Shown: one piece after another, positions 44,042-52,481 of the stretch
How the letters are laid out: every line of letters starts with the position of its first letter
Numbering within the stretch: the stretch's first letter is position 1
Origin: Bradyrhizobium sp. CER78
GTDB lineage: Bacteria > Pseudomonadota > Alphaproteobacteria > Rhizobiales > Xanthobacteraceae
Reading direction: 5' to 3'
Assembly: GCF_029846235.1 (NCBI RefSeq)
Contig: NZ_JARVWP010000025.1
Span: forward strand, 17,683 to 81,682
Length of the DNA stretch: 64,000 nt
Translations under genes and position numbers: made by a program
Notes under the pieces: generated by a model
Seen by the model: the letters and a program-made list of their open reading frames with translations, nothing else
Databases searched by the model: none
What the model was told of the DNA's origin: nothing

Positions 44042-44728
44042 TTAGGAACCGGCTCGTTTCAGCAATTCGTAGCACTCGCACGAATTGGCCAGCAGAAGGC
44101 GGCGATTCAGGATCTGCAGCTTCCCGCGCGAATAGGTGATGGCGCCCCGCTTTTGGATATCTTTCGCAGTATCCGTGATGGTGGTGCGGCGCACGCCGAG
44201 CATCTGGGAGAGCAATTCCTGTTTGAGGTCGAACTGATCGCTCTCCGCCCGGTCCGCAGTGTGAAGCAGCCAGCGGCAGAAGCGCTCCTCAACGAGATGA
44301 AGTGAGTTGCAGGCCGCAGTAATCCGGGCCTGGTCGAGCAATATGTCAGCATTCTTGAGGCATATTTCCGCCATTGCGGTGCTGCTTGCCAGGATCGTGC
44401 GGAAGTCCTCCATCGAAATCCTCAAGGCGCGCACGGGCAATTGAGCGACGATGCGGACCAGCGATGCTTGCGAGCCAAGGCCTGCGCGGACACCGATCAA
44501 GCCTTCCCGCCCGACGACCGAAGTCTCGGCCATCCGCCCGTCTCTCAGGACAACCAGCAGCGAGAGCATGCCCGATAACGGGAAGTAGATGTCCGTGACT
44601 TCCTCGCGCTCCCTTTGGACGACGTCGCCTTGGGTGAACTCCACGACGTTCGACTTCGCCGCCAGCGACTGCAAGTCACGAGGAGGAAGAAGCGCCAGGA
44701 GTTCGTTGCGAAGGGGGCTGTCCATCAT
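44042..44728 (-). CDS. Crp/Fnr-family regulator 2
   Basis: A 228-residue regulator: cNMP-type barrel (VEFTQGDVVQREREEVTDIY, SLLVVLRDGRMAETSVVGRE) then a C-terminal helical HTH (ELLSQMLGVRRTTITDTAKD). The barrel has GREGLIG, characteristic of a Bradyrhizobium Crp subgroup with unknown ligand. It starts at the first Met of MMDSPLRN; the ribosome site is weak (AAAGG). No cluster of Cys residues suggests redox sensing. Confidence 0.85.
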   Translation of the reverse strand: MMDSPLRNELLALLPPRDLQSLAAKSNVVEFTQGDVVQREREEVTDIYFPLSGMLSLLVVLRDGRMAETSVVGREGLIGVRAGLGSQASLVRIVAQLPVRALRISMEDFRTILASSTAMAEICLKNADILLDQARITAACNSLHLVEERFCRWLLHTADRAESDQFDLKQELLSQMLGVRRTTITDTAKDIQKRGAITYSRGKLQILNRRLLLANSCECYELLKRAGS

Positions 44729-45060
44729 GCGCAACCTTTCGCCCGATCGGTCGGGCAGGTCCGCAGTGGGCAGGTAACGCTCCGAAGGCGTTCCGCGGAA
44801 CGGGATACGAAAAGCCAATCAGGCCGGCTCCGGTCCGTTCCTATTATTTTGGGGCATACCCACTGACCATAGGTCGCGCAGAAACGGGCCCATCAACGGG
44901 ATTCGGGGCCACGTCGAAGCCTTGGCGGAGACTGGACCGGGCGATCCAGTACGCCGCGGCCCCTCGGCTTATGCACAGCCGCTGGAATACAGGATCACCC
45001 CGCATGCGCGGGTGATGTCACCGCGTGTCTGGTATCTTGAATCGAGAACCGATCCCCATC

Positions 45061-45178
45061 GTCGTCCTGGCGCACGGGACCCATTGCCCCAAATCTCGAA
45101 TGCCGCGCGACGCTGTGGCCACGACCCCGTTCATCACCGAGTGCGGTGGTTATGGGTCCTGGCTTTCGCCAGGACGAC
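45061..45178. repeat. Palindromic repeat, GTCGTCC/GGACGAC family
   Basis: Starts GTCGTCCTGGCGCACGGGAC and ends GGTTATGGGTCCTGGCTTTC plus GCCAGGACGACG. It is the only recognised element in the 494-bp gap between the Crp gene and the TAXI-type gene; the rest of the gap (44729-45060) shows no open frame or strong hairpin. Confidence 0.78.
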
Positions 45179-45222
45179 GGCAATCAATGTGGCGCGACCA
45201 ACTCGCAAGACCAGATTGGTCC

Positions 45223-46623
45223 TCACCCGTTCGCGGTCTTCACCACCACGAGGGTGTCATCCGGTGTTGCCGGGTGGCGCTTGAGATGATCGCGGCGCAG
45301 GGCGATCTCGTCGCGGACCAGCTCGTAGCCAAGCTTGAAGGTGTCGAGGCCGTCGCTGGAAACCGTGCCGTCGCGCAGGCCGATCACCGCACCGCGCAGG
45401 ATCGCCTCGAGCTCGTCCTGCAGTTCGTCGAGGTCCTCGGTGCAGGTGGTGTGCTCGACGCGCTCGCCGATGTCGAGGATCCGGCCAGCCAGCTCGCTGG
45501 CCCGCGCCGGCGCGACGCGGGTAACCTTGGTGTAGATCGCAGCGAAGATCGAGCCGATGATGCTGAGCGCGGCGGCGCCGAGATACATCACGTCGCTGTA
45601 GCGATCCATGAACGACTTGGTGTCGTCGTTGATGTATTCGGCAGCGCCCTGGTGGGCGACGATGAAGGCGTCCTTGTCGGTCGCGGCCGGCTCGATCCTG
45701 GAGGCGAAGCCGTTGTCGAGCGCGAGCTCGGACTTGTTCTCATAGACGATGCGCGCAAGCTCGGCGGCCGTCGTCGTGGGCATCCAGGATTGCGCCACCA
45801 GCAGCCATTCCAGCCCGATAGTGTCGACGTCGTCGTCGGGGATCGCCGGCGAGGACGACAGCATGCCGGTCGAGACCGTCTCCTCCGAGATCGCCGGATA
45901 TTTGCGCGCCAGTGCCTTGGCCTCGTCGATTGCGTTCAGCGTGAAGCCGCCGGCGCGCTTGGCGTATTGCTCGTATGTCTTGTCCTTGATGATCTTCGAG
46001 GCATGCTCGATCGCGACCACGGCGGCAAAGCCCGAGGCGAACAGTTTGTCGAACGGGGTATTCGGCGGCGCCTGCTGCACCCGCTGCGCCGCATCCGGGC
46101 TGTCGGAAATCTCCAGCGCGCTGCGGACGAAATTGACGCCGTTCTCGCCGTCGCCGACGACGGCGATCTTCTTCCGCTTGAGCTCGGGCAGCGATTTGAT
46201 CTTCTTGCCGCCGGGGCTGAGCACCAGCACCACGTCATGCTCGAGGATCGCGATGGCGCGGGCGCGCGGCGGCACCTTGGCGTCGGTGCGCAGAATGGCA
46301 AGCGAGGCGTCGCGGCGGTCGAACTGCGCCAGCGCCTTGGCGTTGTCGGGGTTCGGCGCGATCTTCAGCCGCAGCCGCGACGAATTGTTCTTCAGCACGG
46401 TCGCAAGGCGGGCGGCGAACTTCGCCTCCGGGCCGTTGGCATCGCCGACCGCGAACACCAGCGTTTCGGAGTTGCGCAGCCAGACCCGGCCGCCGATCAC
46501 CGTGATGGCGCTGAGCAGCAATGTCAGCAGGGTGAAGATGATGATCTGCGCGCGGTTGCTCTTGGCGACCGGAGCGCGCGGCCGCGGCGGCATCGGCGAA
46601 GGCGCGGGGGCTTCGGCACTCAT
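45223..46623 (-). CDS. Membrane-tethered TAXI-family substrate-binding protein
   Basis: A 466-residue protein: short cytoplasmic N-tail, one TM (about 26-45), then a TAXI-type periplasmic-binding domain (LVFAVGDANGPEAKFAARLA, DASLAILRTDAKVPPR, AIAILEHDVVLVLSPGGKK, KKIAVVGDGENGVNFVR) up to about residue 310. A second TM near residue 340 (MYLGAAALSIIGSIFAAIY) is followed by an intracellular C-terminal domain with coiled-coil-like acidic helices. Normal TAXI proteins are free in the periplasm and feed TRAP permeases; this one is anchored at both ends and no permease gene adjoins it. A sensory or uptake-coupling role is inferred. Confidence 0.75.
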   Translation of the reverse strand: MSAEAPAPSPMPPRPRAPVAKSNRAQIIIFTLLTLLLSAITVIGGRVWLRNSETLVFAVGDANGPEAKFAARLATVLKNNSSRLRLKIAPNPDNAKALAQFDRRDASLAILRTDAKVPPRARAIAILEHDVVLVLSPGGKKIKSLPELKRKKIAVVGDGENGVNFVRSALEISDSPDAAQRVQQAPPNTPFDKLFASGFAAVVAIEHASKIIKDKTYEQYAKRAGGFTLNAIDEAKALARKYPAISEETVSTGMLSSSPAIPDDDVDTIGLEWLLVAQSWMPTTTAAELARIVYENKSELALDNGFASRIEPAATDKDAFIVAHQGAAEYINDDTKSFMDRYSDVMYLGAAALSIIGSIFAAIYTKVTRVAPARASELAGRILDIGERVEHTTCTEDLDELQDELEAILRGAVIGLRDGTVSSDGLDTFKLGYELVRDEIALRRDHLKRHPATPDDTLVVVKTANG

Positions 46624-47004
46624 GGCTGATCACGTGGCTCGTCACGCGTCAGGGACGGCCCGTTGCCGGAACGGCGCCGCGCTGCCCGGCGAATCCGTAA
46701 ATGACTATAAAAGAAAGAAAATTTCCTGTGCGGCCGACGATATACCTCCCCGGCGGGAATGCAAACCGGCCGCCGGCCGTAACCTTAATCCCGGACGGTC
46801 TGCGCCGCGATGCCACATGACCATCGCCACTATCGACGGCTGAACCCAGATGTGATTTTCGAGGGGCCGCAGGTGCATTCCGCCGCGGGAGATGTCATAA
46901 ATGATACAAGCTTCGGTTTGCGGAATTGTGCTGACGGCCTGACCCGGATTTTCTTGCAATCACATTCATCGAAGTAAAAGGGCGTCAGCTTGTTGTTTCC
47001 TGCC

Positions 47005-47397
47005 ATGTCATCGTCGGTGTCGGTTGGTGCCCTGGTGGGATGGATGTTGCTTCTCACTGCAAAGCACATCATCGCCGATTTCATGCTGCAGAATGCCTGG
47101 ATGGCGATCGGCAAGGACCAGAAGACCGGCTGGGCCATGCCGCTGCTCGCGCATTGCCTGATCCATCTCGCGGTCGCGCTGGCGCTGATCCTGGTAGTGG
47201 CGCCGCGGTTCTGGTACGTCGCCTTCATCGACTTCGTGATCCACATCATCGTCGATCGCTGCAAGGGCATCTGCGCCTCGCATTTCGGCGTCACGTTGGA
47301 GGCCGGCCATCCCTGGTTCTGGACCCTGATCGGGGTCGACCAGGCGCTGCACCACCTCACCGGCTTTGCGCTGTCGATCTACATGGCCGCGAACTAA
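47005..47397 (+). CDS. DUF3307 membrane protein
   Basis: A 130-residue protein with three or four hydrophobic segments and the DUF3307 motifs KHIIADFMLQ, LAHCLIHLAVALALILVV and DFVIHIIVDRCKG (conserved H...D pairs). The function is unknown; it may act in membrane or phage-related processes. ATG at 47005 is preferred over an upstream TTG; the ribosome site is weak. Confidence 0.8.
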   Translation: MSSSVSVGALVGWMLLLTAKHIIADFMLQNAWMAIGKDQKTGWAMPLLAHCLIHLAVALALILVVAPRFWYVAFIDFVIHIIVDRCKGICASHFGVTLEAGHPWFWTLIGVDQALHHLTGFALSIYMAAN

Positions 47398-47566
47398 GCG
47401 GCCGACCAACGCCTCTTCCTTCATTTCAGGCAATCGACCATCCGCCCGCACCTGGCGGATGTGATTCGCGTGCAACGGGCAAGCCTCTCCGGAGACGACC
47501 GGAGGCCGTGGTTAACCTTTCGTTAGAGGATTGCGCGGCATCTTCCCGATCGAGGGGGATTTGCAA

Positions 47567-47974
47567 ATGTTTTCAAGCCGCGACGCCTTCGAGAACGATG
47601 CCTGCCCGGTTGCCGACGACCTGCTCGGCCAGATGTATCGCGCCAATCCGAACGGGCTTTCGTTGCTGGTCGCCAATGTCGCGCCCGATATCAGGGCGAG
47701 GCTGGCGCTGTTCTGCTATCGCCGCAGCCACCTGCACGCACTCGCGGTGGCGATTGCGTCGAGCTGCAGCGAATGGGAGCTGGTCAATTCCGGCGGCCGT
47801 GTCGGGTCGACGCTGTACGCGCTGTCGCGTGAGCCGGCTCGCGTGACGACCGCTTCGCATGGCGGCCGCAAGCCGATCACGCTGTCGACCAAGCCGCTGT
47901 CGAGCTTCGCACCTGTTGTCGATGACGAACTCGACGACGAGGACGTCAGCGAGACGGTGACTGTGACGGCCTAA
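47567..47974 (+). CDS. Conserved hypothetical protein
   Basis: A 135-residue protein: LLGQMYRANPNGLSLLVANV, RARLALFCYRRSHLHALAVA and an acidic C-terminus (VVDDELDDEDVSETV). GAGGGGGAT precedes the ATG. It is probably soluble. Convergent with the YkgJ-type gene, 7 bp apart. No function. Confidence 0.65.
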   Translation: MFSSRDAFENDACPVADDLLGQMYRANPNGLSLLVANVAPDIRARLALFCYRRSHLHALAVAIASSCSEWELVNSGGRVGSTLYALSREPARVTTASHGGRKPITLSTKPLSSFAPVVDDELDDEDVSETVTVTA

Positions 47975-47981
47975 CTCGTGC

Positions 47982-48317
47982 TCAATCCGGCTGCGCGCTC
48001 GGGATGAGCGGCAGCCCAAGCCGGCGCCGCGCCATCGCGCATTCCGCGTCGCCCGGCTGGCAGGTCCGGCACACCTCCGGCCGCACCGCATAGACCTCGC
48101 AGCGCGTTGCTTCTCCGACCCGCCCTGACAGCGCCGAGCAGCGGTCGCCCTCGCAGCGCATCCCTGACTGTCGCGCGTTGACGAATTGCGCCGGGATCAG
48201 GTCGAGCTGCGCATCGTCCTCGATCGTGAAGCGCGGCCAGTTCTCCGAATAGCTGCAGCAGGCGCCGCAGGACTGGCACGGGCTCGCATCCGCCGTGTCG
48301 ATCGCGTTGCCGGCCAT
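47982..48317 (-). CDS. YkgJ-family cysteine-cluster protein
   Basis: A 111-residue protein with the cysteine cluster CQSCGACC (residues 15-22) and further Cys in MRCEGDRC, CEVYAVRPEVCRTCQPGDAEC. This matches the YkgJ/zinc-iron-chelating CxxCxxCC family. The ATG lies one base inside the stop of the upstream WYL regulator (TGATG), so translation is coupled. The function is unknown; the Cys set suggests Fe-S or Zn binding. Confidence 0.82.
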   Translation of the reverse strand: MAGNAIDTADASPCQSCGACCSYSENWPRFTIEDDAQLDLIPAQFVNARQSGMRCEGDRCSALSGRVGEATRCEVYAVRPEVCRTCQPGDAECAMARRRLGLPLIPSAQPD

Positions 48318-49015
48318 CAGGTGTCCCTCGGCGCTTCCCAGACCAGGCTGCGCCGCCAGCGCGCCCTCAGCAGGTCGCGCCGCTCCGGATACTTCTCGTC
48401 GTGGTAAACAGCGGTGACCACGCGGTCGGTGCGGAAGCTGCGGAAATCCTTGCGCAGCTCGCACCAGGCGGCGAGCAGCCGTACCGCCTCGTGATAGCCG
48501 ACCGCGATCGGCCAGATCGTGCGCTCAGAGTCGCGGCCATGCTCGTCGCGATAGTTGAGCGTGATCTTCTTGCCCTCGTGGATCTGGCTGCGGGTCCTGA
48601 CCATGTCGATGCGGTCGGGCTCCCGGTTCCAGGCGGAGCGGGCGCGGCTTGCCGGCTCCAGCACGAACGGCCGCAGCCGGTCGGGCACGGTCTCGGCGAT
48701 CTTGGCCATCAGGTCCTCGGCCGCGCGCGCCAATGCCGGATCGGCGTGACCGACCACCCATTGCGCGCCGAGCACGCAGGCCTCGATCTCGTCGGGTGTC
48801 AGCATCAAAGGCGGCAGGTCAAAACCCTTCTCGAGGATGTAGCCCATGCCGGCCTCGCCGCGGATCGGCACCCGCTGCTCGATCAGGCTGGCAATGTCGC
48901 GATAGATCGTCCGCTTCGATGTCTCGAGCTCGGCTGCGATTGCATCGGCGGTCAAAGGCTTACGGGTGCGGCGAAGCACCTGGATGATCTGAAACAGCCG
49001 GTCGGCGCGTCTCAT
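48317..49015 (-). CDS. HTH-WYL (YafY-type) transcriptional regulator 2
   Basis: A 232-residue regulator: N-terminal HTH (ELETSKRTIYRDIASLIEQR) and a WYL domain (AVGYHEAVRLLAAWCELRKD) shorter than regulator 1. It starts at MRRADRLFQIIQ. The 172-bp gap to the divergent small gene holds the first of two nearly identical 24-bp palindromes; the second lies before the GST gene. Its ATG-coupled partner YkgJ follows. Confidence 0.87.
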   Translation of the reverse strand: MRRADRLFQIIQVLRRTRKPLTADAIAAELETSKRTIYRDIASLIEQRVPIRGEAGMGYILEKGFDLPPLMLTPDEIEACVLGAQWVVGHADPALARAAEDLMAKIAETVPDRLRPFVLEPASRARSAWNREPDRIDMVRTRSQIHEGKKITLNYRDEHGRDSERTIWPIAVGYHEAVRLLAAWCELRKDFRSFRTDRVVTAVYHDEKYPERRDLLRARWRRSLVWEAPRDT

Positions 49016-49117
49016 GGCAAAGTTCTCTTTGGTCGCTCTCTTGCAGCTGTCTTGACGACTGTCTTGACGGATCTCGCGGTGTCTCGACGCGTCGGCTTTT
49101 CGCGCCCTGTGTCACTG

Positions 49118-49141
49118 CTGCTGACAGCATGTTGGCAGCAG
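49118..49141. promoter_or_regulatory. 24-bp palindromic operator, copy 1
   Basis: CTGCTGACAGCATGTTGG-CAGCAG (24 bp), near-symmetric about its centre with two mismatched pairs. The only other copy in the window is 49415-49438. It lies 46 bp upstream of the 77-residue gene and 102 bp upstream of the WYL regulator 2 start. Confidence 0.85.
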
Positions 49142-49187
49142 GTGGGGGCTATATCAGGACAACACCTCAAGTGAAGGGAATTTGTCC

Positions 49188-49421
49188 ATGACGAATCTTG
49201 ATGAGCTCGGTTTCAGGCAGGCGCAGAGCTTCGCGCTGGAACAACTGGTCACGGTCTACTCCACCTCTGACGACCTGCGCTGGGCCCTGGTCGCGCTGGT
49301 CGCACAGTCCATCGGCGCCGCCTGGTCCTACGGGCGGGCACGGCTGGTCAAGCGCGTTCGCGAGGCGGTTCGCCGCCTCGCGCCCGCAGGCCCGCTCGGC
49401 AGGGAATGCCACTACTGCTGA
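49188..49421 (+). CDS. Small hypothetical protein in the WYL-GST module
   Basis: A 77-residue protein: FALEQLVTVYSTSDDLRWAL, then a basic amphipathic C-terminus (RARLVKRVREAVRRLAP) ending in ECHYC. No membrane segment or signal. AAGGGAA precedes the ATG. Its stop codon lies inside the second 24-bp palindrome. No family recognised; it is probably co-regulated with the GST. Confidence 0.6.
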   Translation: MTNLDELGFRQAQSFALEQLVTVYSTSDDLRWALVALVAQSIGAAWSYGRARLVKRVREAVRRLAPAGPLGRECHYC

Positions 49422-49438
49422 CACCATGCTGGCAGCAG
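49415..49438. promoter_or_regulatory. 24-bp palindromic operator, copy 2
   Basis: CTGCTGACACCATGCTGG-CAGCAG, which differs from copy 1 at two positions of 24. It covers the stop codon of the small gene and lies 47 bp upstream of the GST ATG. Two copies at equal distance from two starts suggest one regulator, most simply the adjacent WYL protein. Confidence 0.85.
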
Positions 49439-49485
49439 GGGACAGCTAGCTTCGTTTTACGACCACAGGCGATCGGGAGCTTCAT

Positions 49486-50217
49486 ATGATTACGCTTTTT
49501 GGCTTTGGCACGGGCTTCGGTCTGCCGGAAATCAGCCCCTTCGTGACCAAGACCGAGGTCCAGCTCAAGATGGCCGGGCTTGCCTACACCAAGGAGAAGG
49601 CGATGCCGCCGGCCTCTCCCAAGGGCCAGCTGCCGTTCATTTCCGATGACGGCGAGACGATCGCCGATTCGACCTTCATCCGCGCCCATATCGAGGGCAA
49701 ATACGGTTTCGATTTCGACGCGCCGCTGAGCCTGCAGGCGCGCGCGCAGGCCTGGGCCTTCGAGCGCATGATCGAACATCACGTCTACTGGGCGCTGGTC
49801 GGCGCGCGCTGGGTCGACGATACCAATTTCGCCAAGGGACCCGCGCATTTCTTCGACGGCGCGCCCGATCATCTGCGCGACAAGATGCGCGAGGACGCCC
49901 AGTTCCGCGTGGCCGAGAACTATCTGCTCAGCGGGCTTGGCCGCCATGGGCCCGACGAGGACGTCGATGTCGCGATGCGCTCGCTGTTTGCGCTGTCGGT
50001 ACAGCTCGGCGACAAGCCCTATCTGATGGGCAACGCACCTTGCGGCACGGACGCCACCGCGTTCGGCGCGCTGGCGGGGATCCTGACGCCGTTCTTCGAT
50101 TCGCCGCTGCGCGAGCGCACCGAGAAGTTCGACAATCTCACCGCCTATGTCGGCCGGATGATGCAGCAATATTATCCGGAGTTCGCCTGGGCGCCGCTGC
50201 AGCAGCAAGCGGCTTAA
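49486..50217 (+). CDS. Glutathione S-transferase (failed-axon/metaxin-type)
   Basis: A 243-residue GST-like protein. ITLFGFGTGFGLPEISPFVT and PKGQLPFISDDGETIADSTF give a thioredoxin-like fold with cis-Pro and the D-S ligand pair. The helical C-domain has ERMIEHHVYWALVGARWVDD and GTDATAFGALAGIL. The TKTEVQLKMAGLAY start is the failed-axon/metaxin subgroup. It overlaps the convergent PPOX gene by 4 bp. A 24-bp operator precedes it. Confidence 0.87.
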   Translation: MITLFGFGTGFGLPEISPFVTKTEVQLKMAGLAYTKEKAMPPASPKGQLPFISDDGETIADSTFIRAHIEGKYGFDFDAPLSLQARAQAWAFERMIEHHVYWALVGARWVDDTNFAKGPAHFFDGAPDHLRDKMREDAQFRVAENYLLSGLGRHGPDEDVDVAMRSLFALSVQLGDKPYLMGNAPCGTDATAFGALAGILTPFFDSPLRERTEKFDNLTAYVGRMMQQYYPEFAWAPLQQQAA

Positions 50218-50840
50218 GCCGGCGCGGGCTCGCCCTTCAATGCGGCGAGCTCCGCCTCGAGCTCGGCGATGCGCTGGTCGCGTGAGGACAGCGCGGCCGC
50301 AACATCCGCGGCGTCGAACTTCTGCGGAATGTGCTGCGGGCAGTTGGTGTCCCACGCCGCGACCTTGAACAGGATCACCTGCTCAGGCCGTGCGCGATAG
50401 CCTTGCGGCATCAGCGCGCGTGTCAGCGCTGGATCGTCTTCCACGACCCGCGCCTCGCCCCACAGCTTGACGCGGCGGCGGTGCGCATAATCCATCACGA
50501 AGATATACGCCTTCGCATTCTCCGAGAGATTGCCCTGCGTGATGAACTGCCGGTTGCCGCTATAATCGGCAAACGCGATGGTCTGCTTGTCGAGTACCTT
50601 GATAAAACCCTTCGGCCCGCCGCGATGCTGGATGTAGGGCTGCCCGTCCGCCGAGGCGGTCGCGAAATAGAAGCTGTTCACCTCGCCGAGGAAGCCGGCG
50701 AGGCTCTCGTCGATCTCGGTGCGCCAGCCGCCGTGCGCCTCGACCTCGGCATACGTGTCGCGCGAACCCTTGCGGGTCTGGATCACCTTGACCGCCGGGG
50801 TGAAGGCGACGTCGCTGGGATAGGTGTGGGCATCGGACAT
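50214..50840 (-). CDS. Pyridoxamine 5'-phosphate oxidase-family protein
   Basis: A 208-residue flavin-fold protein: FLGEVNSFYFATASADGQPY and QHRGGPKGFIKVLDKQTIAF, then FADYSGNRQFITQGNLSENA. These are split-barrel FMN-binding motifs. The C-terminus is a short charged coiled coil (RDQRIAELEAELAALKG). GGAAGG precedes the ATG. It is divergent from a LysR gene with a 106-bp gap and convergent with the GST; the natural substrate is unknown. Confidence 0.85.
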   Translation of the reverse strand: MSDAHTYPSDVAFTPAVKVIQTRKGSRDTYAEVEAHGGWRTEIDESLAGFLGEVNSFYFATASADGQPYIQHRGGPKGFIKVLDKQTIAFADYSGNRQFITQGNLSENAKAYIFVMDYAHRRRVKLWGEARVVEDDPALTRALMPQGYRARPEQVILFKVAAWDTNCPQHIPQKFDAADVAAALSSRDQRIAELEAELAALKGEPAPA

Positions 50841-50946
50841 CTGGGCCTTCCGAAACGGGCGTCCTGCCACCACAAGATGGACGTTTCCGGATCGTAAGCA
50901 ATCTTGTGAATTGACACTTCACTGTTGCCGATTATGCAATAGTGCC

Positions 50947-51840
50947 ATGGACCGGATCGACGCCATGCAGGCCTTTGTCGCGGTGGCGGACCTCGAGGGG
51001 TTTGCCCCCGCCGCGCGCAAGCTCGGCCTGTCGCCATCGGCCATCACGCGGCTGATCGCGGCGCTGGAGGAGCGGCTGGGTGCGCGCCTGCTGCAACGGA
51101 CGACGCGGCAGGTGACGCTGACCGACGCCGGCTCGCGCTATCTGGAGCGGGCGCGGCGGATCCTCGCCGATGTCGAGGAGGCCGAGGATGCGGTGGAGAG
51201 CGAGCGCACCCGCCCCGAAGGCCGCCTCGTGATCTCGGCGCCGTTCGGTTTCGGCCGACTGCATGTCAGCCCGGTCGTCTCCGCCTACCTGAAGCGCTAT
51301 CCCGATGTCGAGGTCGACCTGCGGCTGTCGGATCGCCGGATCAACCTCGTCGAGGACGGCGTCGACCTCGCGGTCAGGCTCGGGCACCTGCCGGATTCGA
51401 CCCTGGTGGCGCGGCATGTCGGCCAGATGCGCCGCATCGTGGTGGCCTCGGCCGGCTATCTCAAGCTCCGCGGCGAGCCGAAGCGGCCGGCAGACTTGAC
51501 CTCCCATGACACCATCCAGTTCGGCGCCATGACCGCGACGCCGGACTGGCGCTTCATGGAGGACGGCCAGGAGATCCGTATTACGCCTACGCCGCGCTTC
51601 ACCAGCAACAGCTCGGATGCCGCCATCCAGTTCGCCGAGCAGGACGGCGGACTGACCCGGGTGATGGCCTACCAGGCCGCCGAATCGCTGAAAGCGAAGC
51701 GGGTCCGAATCGTGCTTGCCGATTTCGAGCAGCCGCCGGTGCCGATCCACATCGTCTACCCGACATCCCGGCTGCTGTCGGCCAAGGTGCGGACCTTCAT
51801 CGATCTCGTCACCGAGATCACCGACTGGCATTTCGGTTAG
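50947..51840 (+). CDS. LysR-family transcriptional regulator
   Basis: A 297-residue LysR: HTH in APAARKLGLSPSAITRLIAA (residues about 18-40) and an effector domain from residue 90. It begins at MDRIDAMQAF. The 106-bp divergent gap to the PPOX gene would hold its operator, though I see no clear T-N11-A dyad. The last four bases overlap the convergent thioesterase. Confidence 0.87.
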   Translation: MDRIDAMQAFVAVADLEGFAPAARKLGLSPSAITRLIAALEERLGARLLQRTTRQVTLTDAGSRYLERARRILADVEEAEDAVESERTRPEGRLVISAPFGFGRLHVSPVVSAYLKRYPDVEVDLRLSDRRINLVEDGVDLAVRLGHLPDSTLVARHVGQMRRIVVASAGYLKLRGEPKRPADLTSHDTIQFGAMTATPDWRFMEDGQEIRITPTPRFTSNSSDAAIQFAEQDGGLTRVMAYQAAESLKAKRVRIVLADFEQPPVPIHIVYPTSRLLSAKVRTFIDLVTEITDWHFG

Positions 51841-52364
51841 CTTGTCATTCCGGGGCGATGCGCAGCATCGAACCCGGAATCTCGAGGTTCCGGGTTCGCT
51901 TCGCGCCCCGGAACGACACTCACCTTCTTCGGCACCACGCGGAACGTGCCGCTGGCGCGCGCGATGGTCACGCCGTCGGCCTTGATCAGGCTCTGCGCGA
52001 AGCAGATCGTGCTGCCGGTCTTGATCACATCGCTCTCGATCGCGAGCCACTGCCCGACATTGGCCGAGCCGACGAAATCGACCGTGAGCGAGATCGTCAC
52101 ATACGACGTCGTCCAGCCGGTGGCCTGGCCGCAGCTATAGCCCATCGCATTGTCGGAAAGTGCTGCGATCAGCCCGCCATGGATCAGGCCGCGGCCGTTG
52201 GTGTGCGGCCTCGCCAAGCGGAGTCCGATGATGACGGACCGCTCGGTCTTCTTTTGGTAGAGCGGCTCCCACGGCTCGGTGAGCGGGCTCTTGCGAAACA
52301 GCGGCTCGAAGCCTTGCGGGACGTCTTGGGGAATGTCGGGTGCGACTTGCGTATCAGTGGTCAT
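51837..52364 (-). CDS. PaaI-family acyl-CoA thioesterase with repeat-derived C-terminus
   Basis: A 175-residue hotdog thioesterase: GRGLIHGGLIAALSDNAMGY has the catalytic Gly-Gly-Leu/Asp region, followed by VTISLTVDFVGSANVGQWLA. The last about 25 codons (VVPGREANPEPRDSGFDAAH and onward) fall inside the palindromic repeat at 51844-51917, so the natural C-terminus appears to have been replaced. The stop overlaps the LysR gene end by four bases. Confidence 0.8.
   Translation of the reverse strand: MTTDTQVAPDIPQDVPQGFEPLFRKSPLTEPWEPLYQKKTERSVIIGLRLARPHTNGRGLIHGGLIAALSDNAMGYSCGQATGWTTSYVTISLTVDFVGSANVGQWLAIESDVIKTGSTICFAQSLIKADGVTIARASGTFRVVPKKVSVVPGREANPEPRDSGFDAAHRPGMTS
51844..51917. repeat. 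Palindromic repeat inside a coding sequence (GTCATTCCGGGG family)
   Basis: GTCATTCCGGGGCGATGCGC at the left, CGCGCCCCGGAACGAC at the right and GAACCCGGAATC between. It is translated on the minus strand as the thioesterase's last about 25 residues and also lies 3' of the convergent LysR gene. Confidence 0.85.
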
Positions 52365-52481
52365 CTGAATCTCGCTTGTGACGTTGACGCCATTGAATGC
52401 GATGTCGATGACGGTTTCACCGCCTACAAAGTTTTAAACGGGATTTGCGCGGATGTTTGAAAGCGCCGACGCGCGAGCCGG

